Numbered from the stretch's first letter, positions 35,273 to 45,328 are shown. The stretch is 64,000 nucleotides of DNA from Natrialba swarupiae (GCF_008245225.1 NZ_VTAW01000016.1:1-64000); one strand, 5' to 3'. Program-made: numbers and translations. Notes: generated from the letters alone by a model not told the origin.

Positions 35273-37207
35273 CTACAGGAAGCGAAACGTCTCTAAGTTC
35301 TTCGGCGCGAACGTCCGCATGTTGTAGTCGTGGTACAACGCCGAGGAGAGGTCCTGTACGGAGCGTTCGTCGCCGTGAACACAGAGCACCTTCTCGGGAC
35401 GTGGATTCATCGTCTTGACGAAGTTCTCGAGGCCGGCACGGTCGGCGTGACCGGAGAAACCGTCGACAGTTTCGACGGTGACGTTGAGATCGAGGGTGCC
35501 GCGGCCGCCGCCGTTGCCCATTGCGCCGACTTCGCTGGTCGGGATTTCGTCCCAGCCGGTCTGGATGCGCCGGCCGAGGGTTCCCTGTGCCTGGTAGCCG
35601 ACGAAGACGAGCGTCGAATCCGGGTCGGGGCCGATGTGAGAGAGCCAGGACATGATCGGACCGCCGGTGACCATCCCCGAGGTGGAGAGGATGATACACG
35701 GCTCGCCGTCGGCGACGTCCTGTCGTTCCTCCTCGCCGCCGTCGATGTGGTTGAACTCCTCTGCGAGGAACGGATTCTCGTCCTCGTGGAAGATTCGGTC
35801 CCGGAGATCGTCGCGCAGGTACTCGGGATAGGTCGTGTGAATTGCGGTCGCCTCCCAGATCATGCCGTCTAAGTGAACCGGCATCGACGGGATGTCGCCG
35901 CTTCGCATCGCCTCCTCTAAGACGAGCATGATCTCCTGAGAGCGGCCGACGGCGAACGCCGGAATAAGGACCTTGCCCCCTTTCTCGTGGGCCTCCCGGA
36001 TGACTTCCTTTAGCTTCTCCTCGGAGTCTTTCTGGTCGGTCTGGTAGTCGTTGCGACCGCCGTAGGTCGACTCGAGGACGAGCGTCTCCACGCGCGGGAA
36101 GTCGTTGACTGCGCCGTTGAACAGGCGGGTGTCCTTGTAGTGGATGTCGCCGGAGAACGCGACGTTGTAGAGGCCGTCGCCGATGTGGAAGTGGCTCACG
36201 GCCGACCCGAGGATGTGACCCGCATTGTGGAACGTGAGTTTGACGTCCGGCGCGATGTCGGTGACGTCGCCGTACTCGAGCGGAATGCAGTGTTTGATCG
36301 CTTCGCGAACCTGTTCGGACTCGTAGGGTGGGGATCGCCCTTCCTTGGCCGCGACGTCGAGGTAGTCGAGCGTGAGCAGGCCCATCAGGTCCCGCGTCGG
36401 CTCGGTACAGTAGATCGGGCCGTCGTAGCCGTACTTGAACAGAAGCGGGATCAGCGCGGAGTGGTCGAGGTGGGCGTGGGTGAGGACGACCGCGTCGATG
36501 TTCTGCGGGCCGGCGCCCAGTGCTTCGGGGGCGTGGAGGTAGGGGACCTCACCCTCTGCTCCGGGCTTGTCGCCACAGTCGATGAGGATGCGCGTCTCCG
36601 GCGTCGAGAGGATAAACGACGCACGCCCAACCTCCCGACAGCAACCGAGCGTCGAGATGCGAACGTACTCGTCGTCGGACATTTCTTCGCGGTGGATCTG
36701 CCGGCCGACGCGCTCTAAAATGTCGCGGCGCTCGTCGCGTTCTTGCTTGAGAAAGCTCCGGACGTTCGAGACGGTCGAGGACTCGATAGGCGGCGTCCGG
36801 ACGACTTCGGGCGTCCACCCGACGTTCTTGGTGATGTCCCGGAGGGTCGAGCCGTGTCGGCCGATCACCATACCCGGCTTCTCGGCTTCGATGACGACCT
36901 CGCCGGTGTCGGCGTGGAAATCGAGATCCGAAACGCCGGCCTCCTCGGGAACGACGTCCATGATCTCCTGTCGGGCGTGCTCGGGTCGAGAGAGAACGCT
37001 CGGATCGGGGCGGACAGTGATCCGCTTTCGGAGTTTACTCGCGAGCTTTCGAATGAGATCACCCTGCTGGGCGAACTTCTTCGGATCGCGCGTGTAGACG
37101 ACCAGTTCCGGCCCTTCGTACTTCACCGAGGAGACCGAGATATCGCTCGGTAACTCACTCGTGATCTCTGCTTGCAAATCGTCGAGTTGCTGCTCTACAG
37201 TGCTCAT
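35273..37207 (-). CDS. fttA: Archaeal CPSF1/FttA, KH-beta-CASP ribonuclease and transcription termination factor
   Basis: A 644-residue protein with two N-terminal KH-like domains (about 1-140; G-M-V-I-G-R-H-G-S at 112-120), a metallo-beta-lactamase core with H-A-H-L-D-H at 244-249, and a beta-CASP domain ending with the late zinc His in V-H-G-D-E. The family (aCPSF1, also called FttA) cleaves nascent RNA 5'-3' and terminates transcription genome-wide in archaea. Full length; all metal ligands are present. Monocistronic, convergent with nth. Confidence 0.96.
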   Translation of the reverse strand: MSTVEQQLDDLQAEITSELPSDISVSSVKYEGPELVVYTRDPKKFAQQGDLIRKLASKLRKRITVRPDPSVLSRPEHARQEIMDVVPEEAGVSDLDFHADTGEVVIEAEKPGMVIGRHGSTLRDITKNVGWTPEVVRTPPIESSTVSNVRSFLKQERDERRDILERVGRQIHREEMSDDEYVRISTLGCCREVGRASFILSTPETRILIDCGDKPGAEGEVPYLHAPEALGAGPQNIDAVVLTHAHLDHSALIPLLFKYGYDGPIYCTEPTRDLMGLLTLDYLDVAAKEGRSPPYESEQVREAIKHCIPLEYGDVTDIAPDVKLTFHNAGHILGSAVSHFHIGDGLYNVAFSGDIHYKDTRLFNGAVNDFPRVETLVLESTYGGRNDYQTDQKDSEEKLKEVIREAHEKGGKVLIPAFAVGRSQEIMLVLEEAMRSGDIPSMPVHLDGMIWEATAIHTTYPEYLRDDLRDRIFHEDENPFLAEEFNHIDGGEEERQDVADGEPCIILSTSGMVTGGPIMSWLSHIGPDPDSTLVFVGYQAQGTLGRRIQTGWDEIPTSEVGAMGNGGGRGTLDLNVTVETVDGFSGHADRAGLENFVKTMNPRPEKVLCVHGDERSVQDLSSALYHDYNMRTFAPKNLETFRFL

Positions 37208-37460
37208 AATCGCCAGATTCGGCTTGCGTGAACTCGCCGACGGGGAACGATTTCTTCGAGAGAGCGACGGGGAGAGACGACGCAGGACGTCTTCTCTTTC
37301 GGATCATCCGTGTCGCTCCGTGTCGTGACGAATACGCTCCCAGGTCGGTGTCCTGGTTCGTGCGGGAAGATTCCAGGGAGAACCCGCTTACCTGACGGTA
37401 TTCCTCGCGTTGTATAAAAGCCTTCGCAAAGCCCAGGGGACTCGAGGCCGAACACGACGT

Positions 37461-37952
37461 ATGAACCTGACTCGAGAGCGCGTCGCGACCGAACGGGACT
37501 GGGTGCGAGACCACGCCAACGTCGTCGTTCCGATCGTAAACGACGTTCGTGAGGACCTGGGGCGGGTGTTCGAGGTCGACGTCGATCCCGTCACCCAATC
37601 ACAGTACCGGAGGGAGGTCGATATCGTCTTCGCCGACGGCGACCTGGCGGTCAACGTCGCCGCGATGGTTGCTATTCTCCGCGACCTCGACGTCGAGGAC
37701 GACTATCCCGGATTCGTCGTCGACGAACTGCTCGGCCGAGAACTCGCGGCGACGATCGCCGGCACGCAGCCGCTGCGGACGCTCGGCGAAGCGACGTTTC
37801 ACTACGCAGATCTCCAGGTACACGGCGGCCCCGACGAAAACGCGGGCGTCGACGATCTCGAGGCGGCGCTCGCCGCTGGGTTCCAGGAACGGATTCCCGG
37901 CTGGGACTGGACGGAACGCGAGAGTCCGTTCGGCGTCGATCCCGAGGCCTAA
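37461..37952 (+). CDS. Conserved haloarchaeal protein of unknown function (163 aa)
   Basis: A 163-residue acidic alpha/beta protein without signal peptide, membrane helix or zinc motif. It contains I-V-F-A-D-G-D-L-A-V-N-V-A-A-M, then an acidic segment, and ends with P-G-W-D-W-T. Start ATG 37461 is preceded by a TATA-like TTGTATAAAAG at about 37410, giving a leader of about 25 nt. It is divergent from fttA. I do not recognise the family. Confidence 0.65.
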   Translation: MNLTRERVATERDWVRDHANVVVPIVNDVREDLGRVFEVDVDPVTQSQYRREVDIVFADGDLAVNVAAMVAILRDLDVEDDYPGFVVDELLGRELAATIAGTQPLRTLGEATFHYADLQVHGGPDENAGVDDLEAALAAGFQERIPGWDWTERESPFGVDPEA

Positions 37953-37990
37953 CCCGCAGTCGCCTCCGATCGTCTCACGTCGGGCAGCCG

Positions 37991-38569
37991 TTACTCGTCG
38001 TCCTCGCTCGCCTGCTCTTCGAGTTGTTCCTCGATCTCCTCGAGTTGGTCTTCGTCGATCTCCTCGCCCTCGGGCTGTTGCTGTTGTTGTTGCTGGAGAA
38101 TCTGGTCGTAGAGTCCCGTCTGTCCGAGCACGGAAATATCGCCGCTTCGGAGCGCGTCGACGAGGACGTCCGCCGAGCCGTCGACGAGGTAGAGTCCCGA
38201 TCCATCCTCGGTCTCCTCGATGCGGAGGTCCGTGTCGTCTTCCGAGTCGACGCGCGTTTCGAACTCGTCGATCGCTTCCTCGTGGAGTTCGTTCTGCCGT
38301 TGCATCGCTTCCTCCTGGGAGAGTTCGCCCGTCATAACCTCCTCTTGGAGCTCTTGCATGTCGTCCATCTCCGGTTCGGCGATCGCAGTGAGCACGTCTC
38401 CCTGTTCGTCGTCGCTACCATGAGCGTCTTGCTGGTCACCGGACCCATCGGCCCCCGGTTCGCTCTCGACGCTCTCGGACGAATCGAGGTCCGAACAACC
38501 CGCGACAGACGCGATAGCGCCTGCACCGGCAATCTGAAGCACTCGACGGCGGTCGTGGAGGTTCGTCAT
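37991..38569 (-). CDS. Predicted Tat lipoprotein, Gln-rich C-terminus
   Basis: A 192-residue protein with twin-arginine signal (D-R-R-R-V-L-Q-I), lipobox V-A-G-C (Cys24), a Ser/Asp/Gly linker and a mostly helical mature part with a Met/Glu-rich helix, a poly-Gln run of eight residues near 163 and an acidic coiled-coil end. No enzymatic motif. Probably an extracytoplasmic anchored helical protein; function unknown. Confidence 0.68.
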   Translation of the reverse strand: MTNLHDRRRVLQIAGAGAIASVAGCSDLDSSESVESEPGADGSGDQQDAHGSDDEQGDVLTAIAEPEMDDMQELQEEVMTGELSQEEAMQRQNELHEEAIDEFETRVDSEDDTDLRIEETEDGSGLYLVDGSADVLVDALRSGDISVLGQTGLYDQILQQQQQQQPEGEEIDEDQLEEIEEQLEEQASEDDE

Positions 38570-38679
38570 GATGTACTAGCGCGCAGAGCGGACGACAGGT
38601 AAGGGTTTAGGTATCGATCACACTGGAGAACTATCACGTCCCGCATCCCTTTTTACTGACTGGTGGCTATCGGGTCTCA

Positions 38680-39432
38680 GTGACGACCGACCGAGCAGCT
38701 GTGACGTCCCTCGAGGAGCCCAGCCCAGACGCCACTCGAGACGCGATCGCCGACGGGATCGACCGTGGTGCACTCGTTACCGTCTTCGGGAGATGTACCG
38801 TCGATTACGAGGGGCGAGCTTCGAGTCGGCTCGGGGCGGGCGATCGGCTCATACTGTGCAAACCCGACGGCGCAACGCTCGTCCACACCGACGAAGGCCA
38901 ACAGCCGGTCAACTGGCAGCCACCGGGCTGTGAGCAGGAGGTGTACTGTGACGGTGGCGACGTCGTCCTCGAGAGCGCCCGGTCGACCCCCGAGGAGCGC
39001 TTGCTCGTCCGGTTTCGAGACGTCCTGCAGGTCTCGGCGTTCGCCGGCTCCGACGAGACCGAACTCACGCTTTCGGGGACCGAAGCGGACCTCCGACAGC
39101 GGATTCTCGACGAGCCAAGCCTCCTCGAGCCGGAGTTCCGGCCGCTGGCGACCGAACGCGACACGTCCGCCGGTGCCGTCGACATCTACGGCGAGGACGC
39201 GGCGGGACGGGCCGTCGTCGTCGAACTCAAGCGCCGCCGCGTCGGCCCCGACGCCGTGAGCCAGCTTCGTCGGTACGTCGACGCGCTCGCGGGTGACCTG
39301 CACGCCGACGTCGCTGTCCGGGGCATCCTCGTCGCACCCTCCGTCACCGACAGAGCCGACCGACTGCTCTCCGAACACGGCCTCGAGTTCGTCTCGCTCG
39401 AGCCAACTCCCGAGACGGGCTGCGATGACTGA
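38680..39432 (+). CDS. nucS: Mismatch-specific endonuclease NucS/EndoMS
   Basis: A 250-residue NucS. The N-terminal beta-sandwich holds the DNA and dimerisation surface; the C-terminal RecB-like nuclease has Asp168, Glu182-x-Lys184 and Gln195. It makes staggered double-strand cuts at mismatches. It begins with GTG and lies next to, and convergent with, mutS, so two different mismatch-repair proteins sit side by side. Its TGA stop is the start of a dispersed repeat. Confidence 0.93.
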   Translation: MTTDRAAVTSLEEPSPDATRDAIADGIDRGALVTVFGRCTVDYEGRASSRLGAGDRLILCKPDGATLVHTDEGQQPVNWQPPGCEQEVYCDGGDVVLESARSTPEERLLVRFRDVLQVSAFAGSDETELTLSGTEADLRQRILDEPSLLEPEFRPLATERDTSAGAVDIYGEDAAGRAVVVELKRRRVGPDAVSQLRRYVDALAGDLHADVAVRGILVAPSVTDRADRLLSEHGLEFVSLEPTPETGCDD

Positions 39433-39446
39433 TACGGGTTCCTGTC
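39430..39446 (+). repeat. Dispersed TGATACGG-type repeat, copy 4
   Basis: TGATACGGGTTCCTGTC with its TGA used as nucS stop. A second, weaker match TGATACGGACCACTG lies at 39717-39731, so the two flank the nucS-mutS spacer. Confidence 0.45.
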
Positions 39447-39449
39447 TCG

Positions 39450-39716
39450 ATGTCCCAGCCCACCCGCTGTCCGGGTCGCGGGTGCGCCGAAACTGACTCG
39501 AGCGAACCACCGCCGGTGACGTCGACTCCCGGCGACGAGGCCGTACCGCTGGGCGTCAAACTGTGCTGTGCGGTCGGGGTTCTCGTCGGGTTCGATCAGG
39601 TGCCGTATACGTTCGCGGTGGCGACCATGCGGTAGGACCCGCCATCGTCTGTTTCGTGCTGTTGGCGTATCCCAAAACCGTCGAACACGTGTTCGAAGAC
39701 GCGCGCGGTAAAGCGC
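39450..39716 (+). pseudogene. Possible broken small membrane protein gene between nucS and mutS
   Basis: An ATG at 39450 opens a 61-codon frame with a Pro/Asp-rich start and a hydrophobic stretch (L-G-V-K-L-C-C-A-V-G-V-L-V-G-F). It stops at 39635, but another frame continues with a second hydrophobic stretch (A-I-V-C-F-V-L-L-A-Y-P) and a charged end. The pattern fits a two-helix membrane protein with a frameshift, or two unrelated fragments. Confidence 0.3.
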
Positions 39717-39746
39717 TGATACGGACCACTGCCCGTCCGTTCCAGA

Positions 39747-42521
39747 CTACTCCTCGAGCATGCGCTTCAATCGATCCAGTTCGGTCAGCGCCTCGACTGG
39801 CGTGAGATGGCCCAGATCGAGTGCCCGTAGCTCGGCAGCGATATCGGTCGGGTCGTCCCCACCGTCCGCCGTAGCGGGCGACGGACCGCCTGCAGCCGCC
39901 GGATCTCGTCCCGTGTGTACACGTTCGAATTCGTCGATATCTCGAGCGGTCCCCGTTGTGTCGGCCGCACTTGCTGTCCCGTCGACCAGTTCCCGGGAGC
40001 GCTCGACGACCGTCTCGGGAACTCCTGCAGCCGTCGCAACCTCGATGCCGTACGAACCGGTTGCCGCGCCCGAGGCGATCTCGTGGTGAAAGACGACCTC
40101 GTCGTCGACTCCCTCGACCTCGAAGTGGAGCGGAAACGCCGCCTGGAGGTCGTCGGCGAGTTCCGTCAGCGGGTGGTGGTGAGTCGCGAACAGCGTCGTC
40201 GCGCCGACCTCGTCGTGGACGTGTTCGGTGATCGCCCGTGCGATAGCGAGGCCGTCCGCGGTGGACGTTCCCCGACCCACCTCGTCCAGCAAGACGAGCG
40301 AGCGCTCGTCGGCCTCGCGCAGGATCGTCGCGAGTTCGTCCATCTCGACCATGAACGTCGATCGACCGCCCGCGATGTCGTCGCTCGCGCCCACGCGAGT
40401 GAAGATGCGATCGACCGGCGTGATCCTCGCCGACTGCGCGGGGACGAAACTGCCGACCTGCGCGAGGAGGACGATCTGGGCGACCTGACGCATGTACGTC
40501 GACTTTCCTGACATGTTGGGGCCGGTGATGATCGCGAGCCGCCGGCCGTCGTCGAAGCGCGCGTCGTTCGGGACGAACGACTCCTGGGTGCGCTCGACGA
40601 CGGGGTGGCGACCGCCCTCGATGTCGATTTCGAGGCCGCTTCGACGGTCGGTATCCGTTATCTCCGGCCGACAGTAGTCGTACTCCGCGGCGGCGGTCGC
40701 GAGCGCGACGACGGCGTCGAGGGTTGCGACCGCGTTGGCCAGCGCTTGGACGCGCTCGACCTCGTCGGCGACGTCTCGACGAACCTCACAGAAGAGGTCG
40801 TACTCGCGTTCGTCCGCACGCTCTTCTGCGCCGACGATCTCGTCCTCGCGGCGTTTGAGCTCCGGCGTGACGAACCGTTCGGAGTTCTTGAGCGTCTGTC
40901 GGCGCTCGTAGTCGTCGGGGACCGACTCGAGGTTGGGGTTGGTCACCTCGATGTAGTAGCCATGAACCGAGTTGTAGCCGACCTTCAGCGAGTCGATTCC
41001 GGTTCGCTCGCGTTCGCGCTCCTCCAGGTCTTCGATCCACTGTTTGCCGTCGCGGGCGGTCGCCCGCAACTCGTCGAGGCCGTCGTCGTAGCCGTCGGCG
41101 ATAATGTCGCCCTCGGTGATCTCGATCGGCGGATTCTCGACGATCGCCTCGTCGATCGCCTCGCGGACATCGACCAACGGATCGAGCTCGTCGTGGAGTC
41201 GCTGGAGCCGATCGCAGTCGGCGTCGACGAGGCGCTGGCGAATCTCGGGGACGACCGCCAGGGTGGCTCGCAACGAACGCAGATCCCGGGCGTTCGCCCG
41301 CTCGCGCGAGATTCGTCCGATCAGTCGCTCCAAGTCGTAGACGTCCCGGAGATGATCGTGCAGTTCTTCTCGAGTTTGGACCGCGCCGGTGAGTTCCTCG
41401 ACGGCGTCGAGTCGCGACTCGATGCGGTCGGGCTCGAGCAGCGGTCGGCGGAGCCAGTCGCGCAGCGTTCGACCGCCGAGCGCACTCGCGGTCTCGTCGA
41501 GGACGCCGACGAGCGTCGCGTCGTCGCGGCCGTGGACGGCCCGCGGCTCGAACAACTCGAGACTGCGCAGGGCGACCGCATCCAACAGAAGATACTCGCG
41601 GGGATCGTACCGCGTGAGGTGGGTGAGATACTCGAGCCGACTGCGTTCGTCGGGGTCGGCCGGCTCGGTGACGGGTGCGGCCTCGTCGTCGCTCCCGGCG
41701 CTTGCGGCGTGTTCGCCGCCGCGGACGTACTCCGCGTACGCAAGGAGCGCGCCACAGGCGCGGATTTCGGCGTCCTCCGCGAGCAACGCGTCGGGGTGGC
41801 CGTAGTACCGCGAGAGGAGGGAAGCGGCGCGCTCGCGGTCGAACGCTGCGGCGTCGAACGGCGTGACCATACACTCCTCGGGGAGGACGTCCCGCGGCGC
41901 GTTCGGGCCGAGGACGGCCTCTGCAGGGTCGAACCGACTGACCTCGTCCGCGATGGCGTCCGGGGAGCGCGAACTGGTCGCGAGGAAGTCGCCGGTCGAG
42001 ACGTCGAGCAACGCGAGCGCGAGCGTCTCGGTCCCGCCGGTTCGCGAGCCGTCTCCCACTCGAGGGGCCGGCGACTCGCCGTTGCCGTGAGCGACCGCCG
42101 CGACGAAGTTGTTATCGTCGCTTGCGAGGAGTTCGTCCTCGGTGAGCGTTCCGGGGGTGATAACGCGTGTGACCGCGCGGTCGACGACGCCCGAGGTTTC
42201 GCCGGGTTCCTCGACCTGGTCTGCAACGGCGACCCGGTAGCCCGCCTCGAGCAGCGTCTCGATGTACGACTCCGCGTTGTCGATCGGGATCCCGGACATG
42301 GGGTACTCGCCGGTGCTGTCCTCGCGGCTGGTGAGGGTGATCTCGAGCAGCCGCGCGGTCCGCTCGGCGGCGCCACAGAACGTCTCGTAGAAGTCGCCGA
42401 CCTGAAAGAGCACGAGCGCGTCGTCGTACCGGGCACAGAGGTCGTGATACTGACGCATCATCGGCGTCAACTCGTCTCGTTTCTCGGCCATCTCTTCGGG
42501 AGGGCCAAGCGCCGGATCCAT
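39747..42521 (-). CDS. mutS: DNA mismatch repair protein MutS (MutS1)
   Basis: A 924-residue MutS. The mismatch-reading F-Y-E motif is at 44-46, the Walker [10 protein letters not shown] near residue 668, followed by D-E-V-G-R-G-T-S and the T-H-H switch. Clamp, lever and connector regions are all present. Internal acidic insertions account for the length. The start at 42521 was chosen because it gives the canonical N-terminus. No mutL is within the window. Convergent with nucS. Confidence 0.95.
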   Translation of the reverse strand: MDPALGPPEEMAEKRDELTPMMRQYHDLCARYDDALVLFQVGDFYETFCGAAERTARLLEITLTSREDSTGEYPMSGIPIDNAESYIETLLEAGYRVAVADQVEEPGETSGVVDRAVTRVITPGTLTEDELLASDDNNFVAAVAHGNGESPAPRVGDGSRTGGTETLALALLDVSTGDFLATSSRSPDAIADEVSRFDPAEAVLGPNAPRDVLPEECMVTPFDAAAFDRERAASLLSRYYGHPDALLAEDAEIRACGALLAYAEYVRGGEHAASAGSDDEAAPVTEPADPDERSRLEYLTHLTRYDPREYLLLDAVALRSLELFEPRAVHGRDDATLVGVLDETASALGGRTLRDWLRRPLLEPDRIESRLDAVEELTGAVQTREELHDHLRDVYDLERLIGRISRERANARDLRSLRATLAVVPEIRQRLVDADCDRLQRLHDELDPLVDVREAIDEAIVENPPIEITEGDIIADGYDDGLDELRATARDGKQWIEDLEERERERTGIDSLKVGYNSVHGYYIEVTNPNLESVPDDYERRQTLKNSERFVTPELKRREDEIVGAEERADEREYDLFCEVRRDVADEVERVQALANAVATLDAVVALATAAAEYDYCRPEITDTDRRSGLEIDIEGGRHPVVERTQESFVPNDARFDDGRRLAIITGPNMSGKSTYMRQVAQIVLLAQVGSFVPAQSARITPVDRIFTRVGASDDIAGGRSTFMVEMDELATILREADERSLVLLDEVGRGTSTADGLAIARAITEHVHDEVGATTLFATHHHPLTELADDLQAAFPLHFEVEGVDDEVVFHHEIASGAATGSYGIEVATAAGVPETVVERSRELVDGTASAADTTGTARDIDEFERVHTGRDPAAAGGPSPATADGGDDPTDIAAELRALDLGHLTPVEALTELDRLKRMLEE

Positions 42522-42635
42522 ACCCGAATGCCGCCGCCCGACGGGGAAATAGCTTGCTGGATCGGGCGAGGCTGTCGAGACGGCGGCCGCCCACGAGGAG
42601 TAATCCTTTTGCACCCACCACACCCACCATCGGGC

Positions 42636-42959
42636 ATGAGCGACTGGCCACACGATCCCGACGGGGAGGAGGGCAGCGAGGGGATGCGCAAGTACGATAT
42701 GGCGATCATCGCCAAGAAGGTCGACGACGAGGAGGACTTTCCCCTCGAGCGCGACGAATTCGTCGCCGAACACGGCGACGACCCGATCCGGATCAACTAC
42801 GAGACGGTCGTCTCGATGCGCGACATCTTCGAGTACGTCGAGCCGGCGGAGTTCGAGACGATCACGGACATGCACAAGGCCGTCGGTGCGGCCATGCGCG
42901 AAGGGAACTTCTGGGAGTACCACCCAACGGGTGTGAACCCGGAGAAGAAACACGCCTGA
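42636..42959 (+). CDS. Conserved small haloarchaeal protein (DUF5785-like)
   Basis: A 107-residue acidic protein ([15 protein letters not shown], later F-W-E-Y-H-P-T-G-V) without Cys or membrane segments, probably cytoplasmic. Divergent from mutS across 114 bp. I believe it belongs to DUF5785, a haloarchaeal family without assigned role. The TGA stop starts a dispersed repeat. Confidence 0.7.
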   Translation: MSDWPHDPDGEEGSEGMRKYDMAIIAKKVDDEEDFPLERDEFVAEHGDDPIRINYETVVSMRDIFEYVEPAEFETITDMHKAVGAAMREGNFWEYHPTGVNPEKKHA

Positions 42960-43008
42960 TACGGATTGCTGTCTCGTTCTTCCGGAGTTGCCGGACAGGA
43001 CACCGTAT
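42957..43008. repeat. Dispersed palindromic repeat, copy 5
   Basis: TGATACGGATTGCTGTC at the left, with its TGA as a stop codon, and GGACACCGTATG at the right (CCGTA at 43003-43007) as inverted arm. Confidence 0.5.
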
Positions 43009-43116
43009 GCGCCCCGAGTTCTTGGCGATCACCCGTTGGACTCGTGTCGACACACGACCGTCACGAATCTGGATTACGTATCACTTATACGGAGCCGTTC
43101 GGAAGACTCCGCTACC

Positions 43117-43875
43117 GTGACTAATACGCAGGTAACGCTCGTTCAGATCGACAACTACGGGCCGTGGACGGTGACCCCCGAGCCTCGCCGGGAGGCGGAC
43201 CTCCAGACGATGCAGTCTCGCCTCTACGCAGACATCTCCCAGTTCGTCGGTAACCGCGACGGCTATACGTTTTTCACCCGGTTCGACAACATGATCGCCG
43301 TCACGAACGGCCTGACGATGGCCGACCACGAACTCCTCCAGGAGTCCGTCGGCAACCGGTATCCTGTCACGCTCAGTCTCGGCGTCGCGACGGGTACCTC
43401 ACCCGTTCAGGCGCTTTCCGACGCGACAACAGTCGTCCAAGACGCCGGCAGCGCACAGGACGAGGACAGACGGGAGTGTCTCGAGGGACGGACTATCGAC
43501 GATCCTCACCGGACCGACGACGACGTCCAGATAGCCCATTTCGACGTCGTCGACGCCACCGGGCAGTATACGGACGAACTCAACGCTTTCGATAGCTTCA
43601 TCCAGATCGAACAGGGCTACGCCGAACTCATGCGCCACATGCGCCACGCCCACGACAGCCTCTCGTTTTTTGTCGGCGGTGACAACGTCATCGTCGTCTG
43701 TCCCGACCTCGAGTCCGACGATTACGAAGAGGCGATCGGCCACGTCGAAACCGCCGTCGACGTCGAACTGCAAGTCGGCGTCGGTCGGGGCTCGAGCGCC
43801 CACGACGCTGGCTTCGCCGCGAAACACGCCCTCGAAGTGTGCCGGGCCGACGGGACGAGAGTCGAGCTCGCGTAG
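43117..43875 (+). CDS. gch3: GTP cyclohydrolase III (archaeal)
   Basis: A 252-residue enzyme of the family that opens GTP to the formylamino-pyrimidine nucleotide (FAPy), the first step of riboflavin and coenzyme F420 synthesis in archaea. Diagnostic stretches are Q-I-D-N-Y-G-P-W near residue 9, F-T-R-F-D-N near 52 and F-V-G-G-D-N near 187, repeated in two cyclase-like half domains. Starts at GTG 43117. Monocistronic. Confidence 0.93.
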   Translation: MTNTQVTLVQIDNYGPWTVTPEPRREADLQTMQSRLYADISQFVGNRDGYTFFTRFDNMIAVTNGLTMADHELLQESVGNRYPVTLSLGVATGTSPVQALSDATTVVQDAGSAQDEDRRECLEGRTIDDPHRTDDDVQIAHFDVVDATGQYTDELNAFDSFIQIEQGYAELMRHMRHAHDSLSFFVGGDNVIVVCPDLESDDYEEAIGHVETAVDVELQVGVGRGSSAHDAGFAAKHALEVCRADGTRVELA

Positions 43876-43971
43876 TAATCGGGTGCGGTCGCCGGGCCCC
43901 GAAACTTCTCCGCCGATTCGCTTAAGTGTAGCGGGGGTAGCTTTTAGCCCGCCCATGTGTATTGTTCACAT

Positions 43972-44580
43972 ATGGAATCGGAACTGTCGGTCAGGGACGT
44001 CCTGACGACCGAATACGTCGGGGTCAGCGAGTCGGACAGCCTCCTCGGCGCGGTTCGGCTCATGCGCGAGGAGCGAACGAGTAGCGTACTCGTCGTTCGC
44101 GGCTCGGTGCCGGTCGGCATCGTCACCGAGTGGGACGTACTCGGCGTCGTCGCCGACGAGGGTAATCCCGCCGAGACCGACGTCGGCGACGTGATGACGA
44201 CGCCTGTGATCTCGATCGGGCCGGACCGCTCGCTCTCTGGTGCAGCGACCACGATGGGCCGGGAAAACATCCGGAACGTCGTCGTCGAGGACGGCGAGGA
44301 GGTCCTCGGACTGCTCACGCAACGGGACGTCATCGCCGCGGCGGGGTCCTTTCAGGGAGCGATGGGGTCGCCCCGGTCGACCGACCCGATAGCCGACACG
44401 GAGCGCCGAACCGACGAGTCGGTCGCGCCAACGCTCGGGGGGACGGCTGACGAACGCGCGCTTCCCAACGGCGGCGATGAGTACTCTACTCAAGGCGTCT
44501 GTGAGACCTGTGGCTCGCTTGCGGACACGCTCTGGGACGCCAACGGACAGCTCGTCTGTTCTGACTGCCGAACAGTGTGA
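43972..44580 (+). CDS. CBS-pair protein with C-terminal zinc ribbon
   Basis: A 202-residue protein: two CBS motifs at about 1-125 (V-T-E-W-D-V-L at the end of the first, T-Q-R-D-V-I of the second), a variable linker and a C-terminal C-E-T-C...C-S-D-C zinc ribbon. Likely a nucleotide-responsive regulator with a nucleic-acid or protein contact module. The start at 43972 omits five upstream codons that precede the CBS fold. Function unknown. Confidence 0.83.
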   Translation: MESELSVRDVLTTEYVGVSESDSLLGAVRLMREERTSSVLVVRGSVPVGIVTEWDVLGVVADEGNPAETDVGDVMTTPVISIGPDRSLSGAATTMGRENIRNVVVEDGEEVLGLLTQRDVIAAAGSFQGAMGSPRSTDPIADTERRTDESVAPTLGGTADERALPNGGDEYSTQGVCETCGSLADTLWDANGQLVCSDCRTV

Positions 44581-44630
44581 TCGGCTCGATGCACAGTCCT
44601 TTTCGCGCTGTCCGCGAGTGACTCGATCAC

Positions 44631-45125
44631 ATGATCGTCGAACCCGCGACGCCCGACGACCTCGAGGCGATTACGGAGCTGTGGGTACGTCTCGCACGAG
44701 ATCAGTGCTCGCACGGCTCGTACGTCCGACCCGACCCCAATCGAACGACGATGCGCGAAACGCTCGCTGCTTACCAGGCGACCGACGGACTGCTCGTCGC
44801 TCGCGTCGACGGTGAAATCGTCGGATTCGCCTCCTTTTCGGTCGAACATGGTGCTCTAGAACTCGAGGCAACCCGCGGATCACTCTCGAATCTGTACGTC
44901 GAACCAGACTACCGCGGCCGCGGGATCGGCTCGGCCCTGCTCGAGGCGGTCGAAGCGGCGTTCGAAGCGCGGGACGTGGAAGTACTGGTACTCGAGGTGA
45001 TGGCCGAAAACGAGGAGGCGAGACGATTCTACCGCCGTCACGGATACGACCCACTACGCGTGACGATGGAACGGTCACTGGCGGGTCGGTCGGAAAACGA
45101 CACACACTCAAAGGAGGACCGCTAA
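44631..45125 (+). CDS. GNAT family N-acetyltransferase
   Basis: A 164-residue GNAT with acetyl-CoA loop R-G-R-G-I-G-S-A near 92-99 and the A-R-R-F-Y-R-R-H-G-Y end. It would transfer acetyl groups to an amine, perhaps a protein N-terminus or small molecule. The C-terminal 15 residues are polar and dispensable-looking. Substrate unknown. Confidence 0.88.
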   Translation: MIVEPATPDDLEAITELWVRLARDQCSHGSYVRPDPNRTTMRETLAAYQATDGLLVARVDGEIVGFASFSVEHGALELEATRGSLSNLYVEPDYRGRGIGSALLEAVEAAFEARDVEVLVLEVMAENEEARRFYRRHGYDPLRVTMERSLAGRSENDTHSKEDR

Positions 45126-45137
45126 CTGACCGACTGC

Positions 45138-45211
45138 GCCAGGGGAGCATGGGCGGTTCATGCACTCGACTTGTAATCGAGACTTCCGGGGTTCAAATCC
45201 CCGCCCTGGCT
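45138..45211 (+). tRNA. tRNA-Thr (anticodon TGT)
   Basis: Complete cloverleaf: acceptor GCCAGGG/CCCTGGC, D-stem GCAT/ATGC, anticodon stem CTCGA/TCGAG with loop CTTGTAA (anticodon TGT), T-stem CGGGG/CCCCG with TTCAAAT loop, discriminator T. CCA is not encoded. No intron. Confidence 0.96.
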
Positions 45212-45328
45212 TCGGTCGTCGCGAGCACGTTCGCGAGCGACGACGAGAGAGGGCGGGAGTTGAATCAGGGAGGTGCTTTGATCCGACCGTGGTTCAAATC
45301 CCCTCCCTGGCTTCGGTCGTCGCGAGCA
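45190..45328 (+). repeat. 38-bp direct repeat of the tRNA-Thr 3' end (att-like)
   Basis: The segment 45190-45227, from the T-arm through 16 bp past the tRNA, is repeated at 45291-45328 with one change in 38. The DNA between (63 bp) includes CAGGGAGG that can pair with CCTCCCTG of the second copy, as in a degraded tRNA. This is the footprint left by integration into a tRNA gene. Confidence 0.6.

Noticed and set aside
40605..42959. Very long open frame on the plus strand opposite mutS
   Set aside because: It is the high-GC antisense shadow of mutS; composition and motif content belong to MutS on the minus strand. Only its last part (from 42636) is a real gene.
45256..45320. Second tRNA gene next to tRNA-Thr
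   Set aside because: Only the acceptor and T-arm-like 3' part is present; D-arm and anticodon arm cannot be formed. Treated as an att-type repeat.
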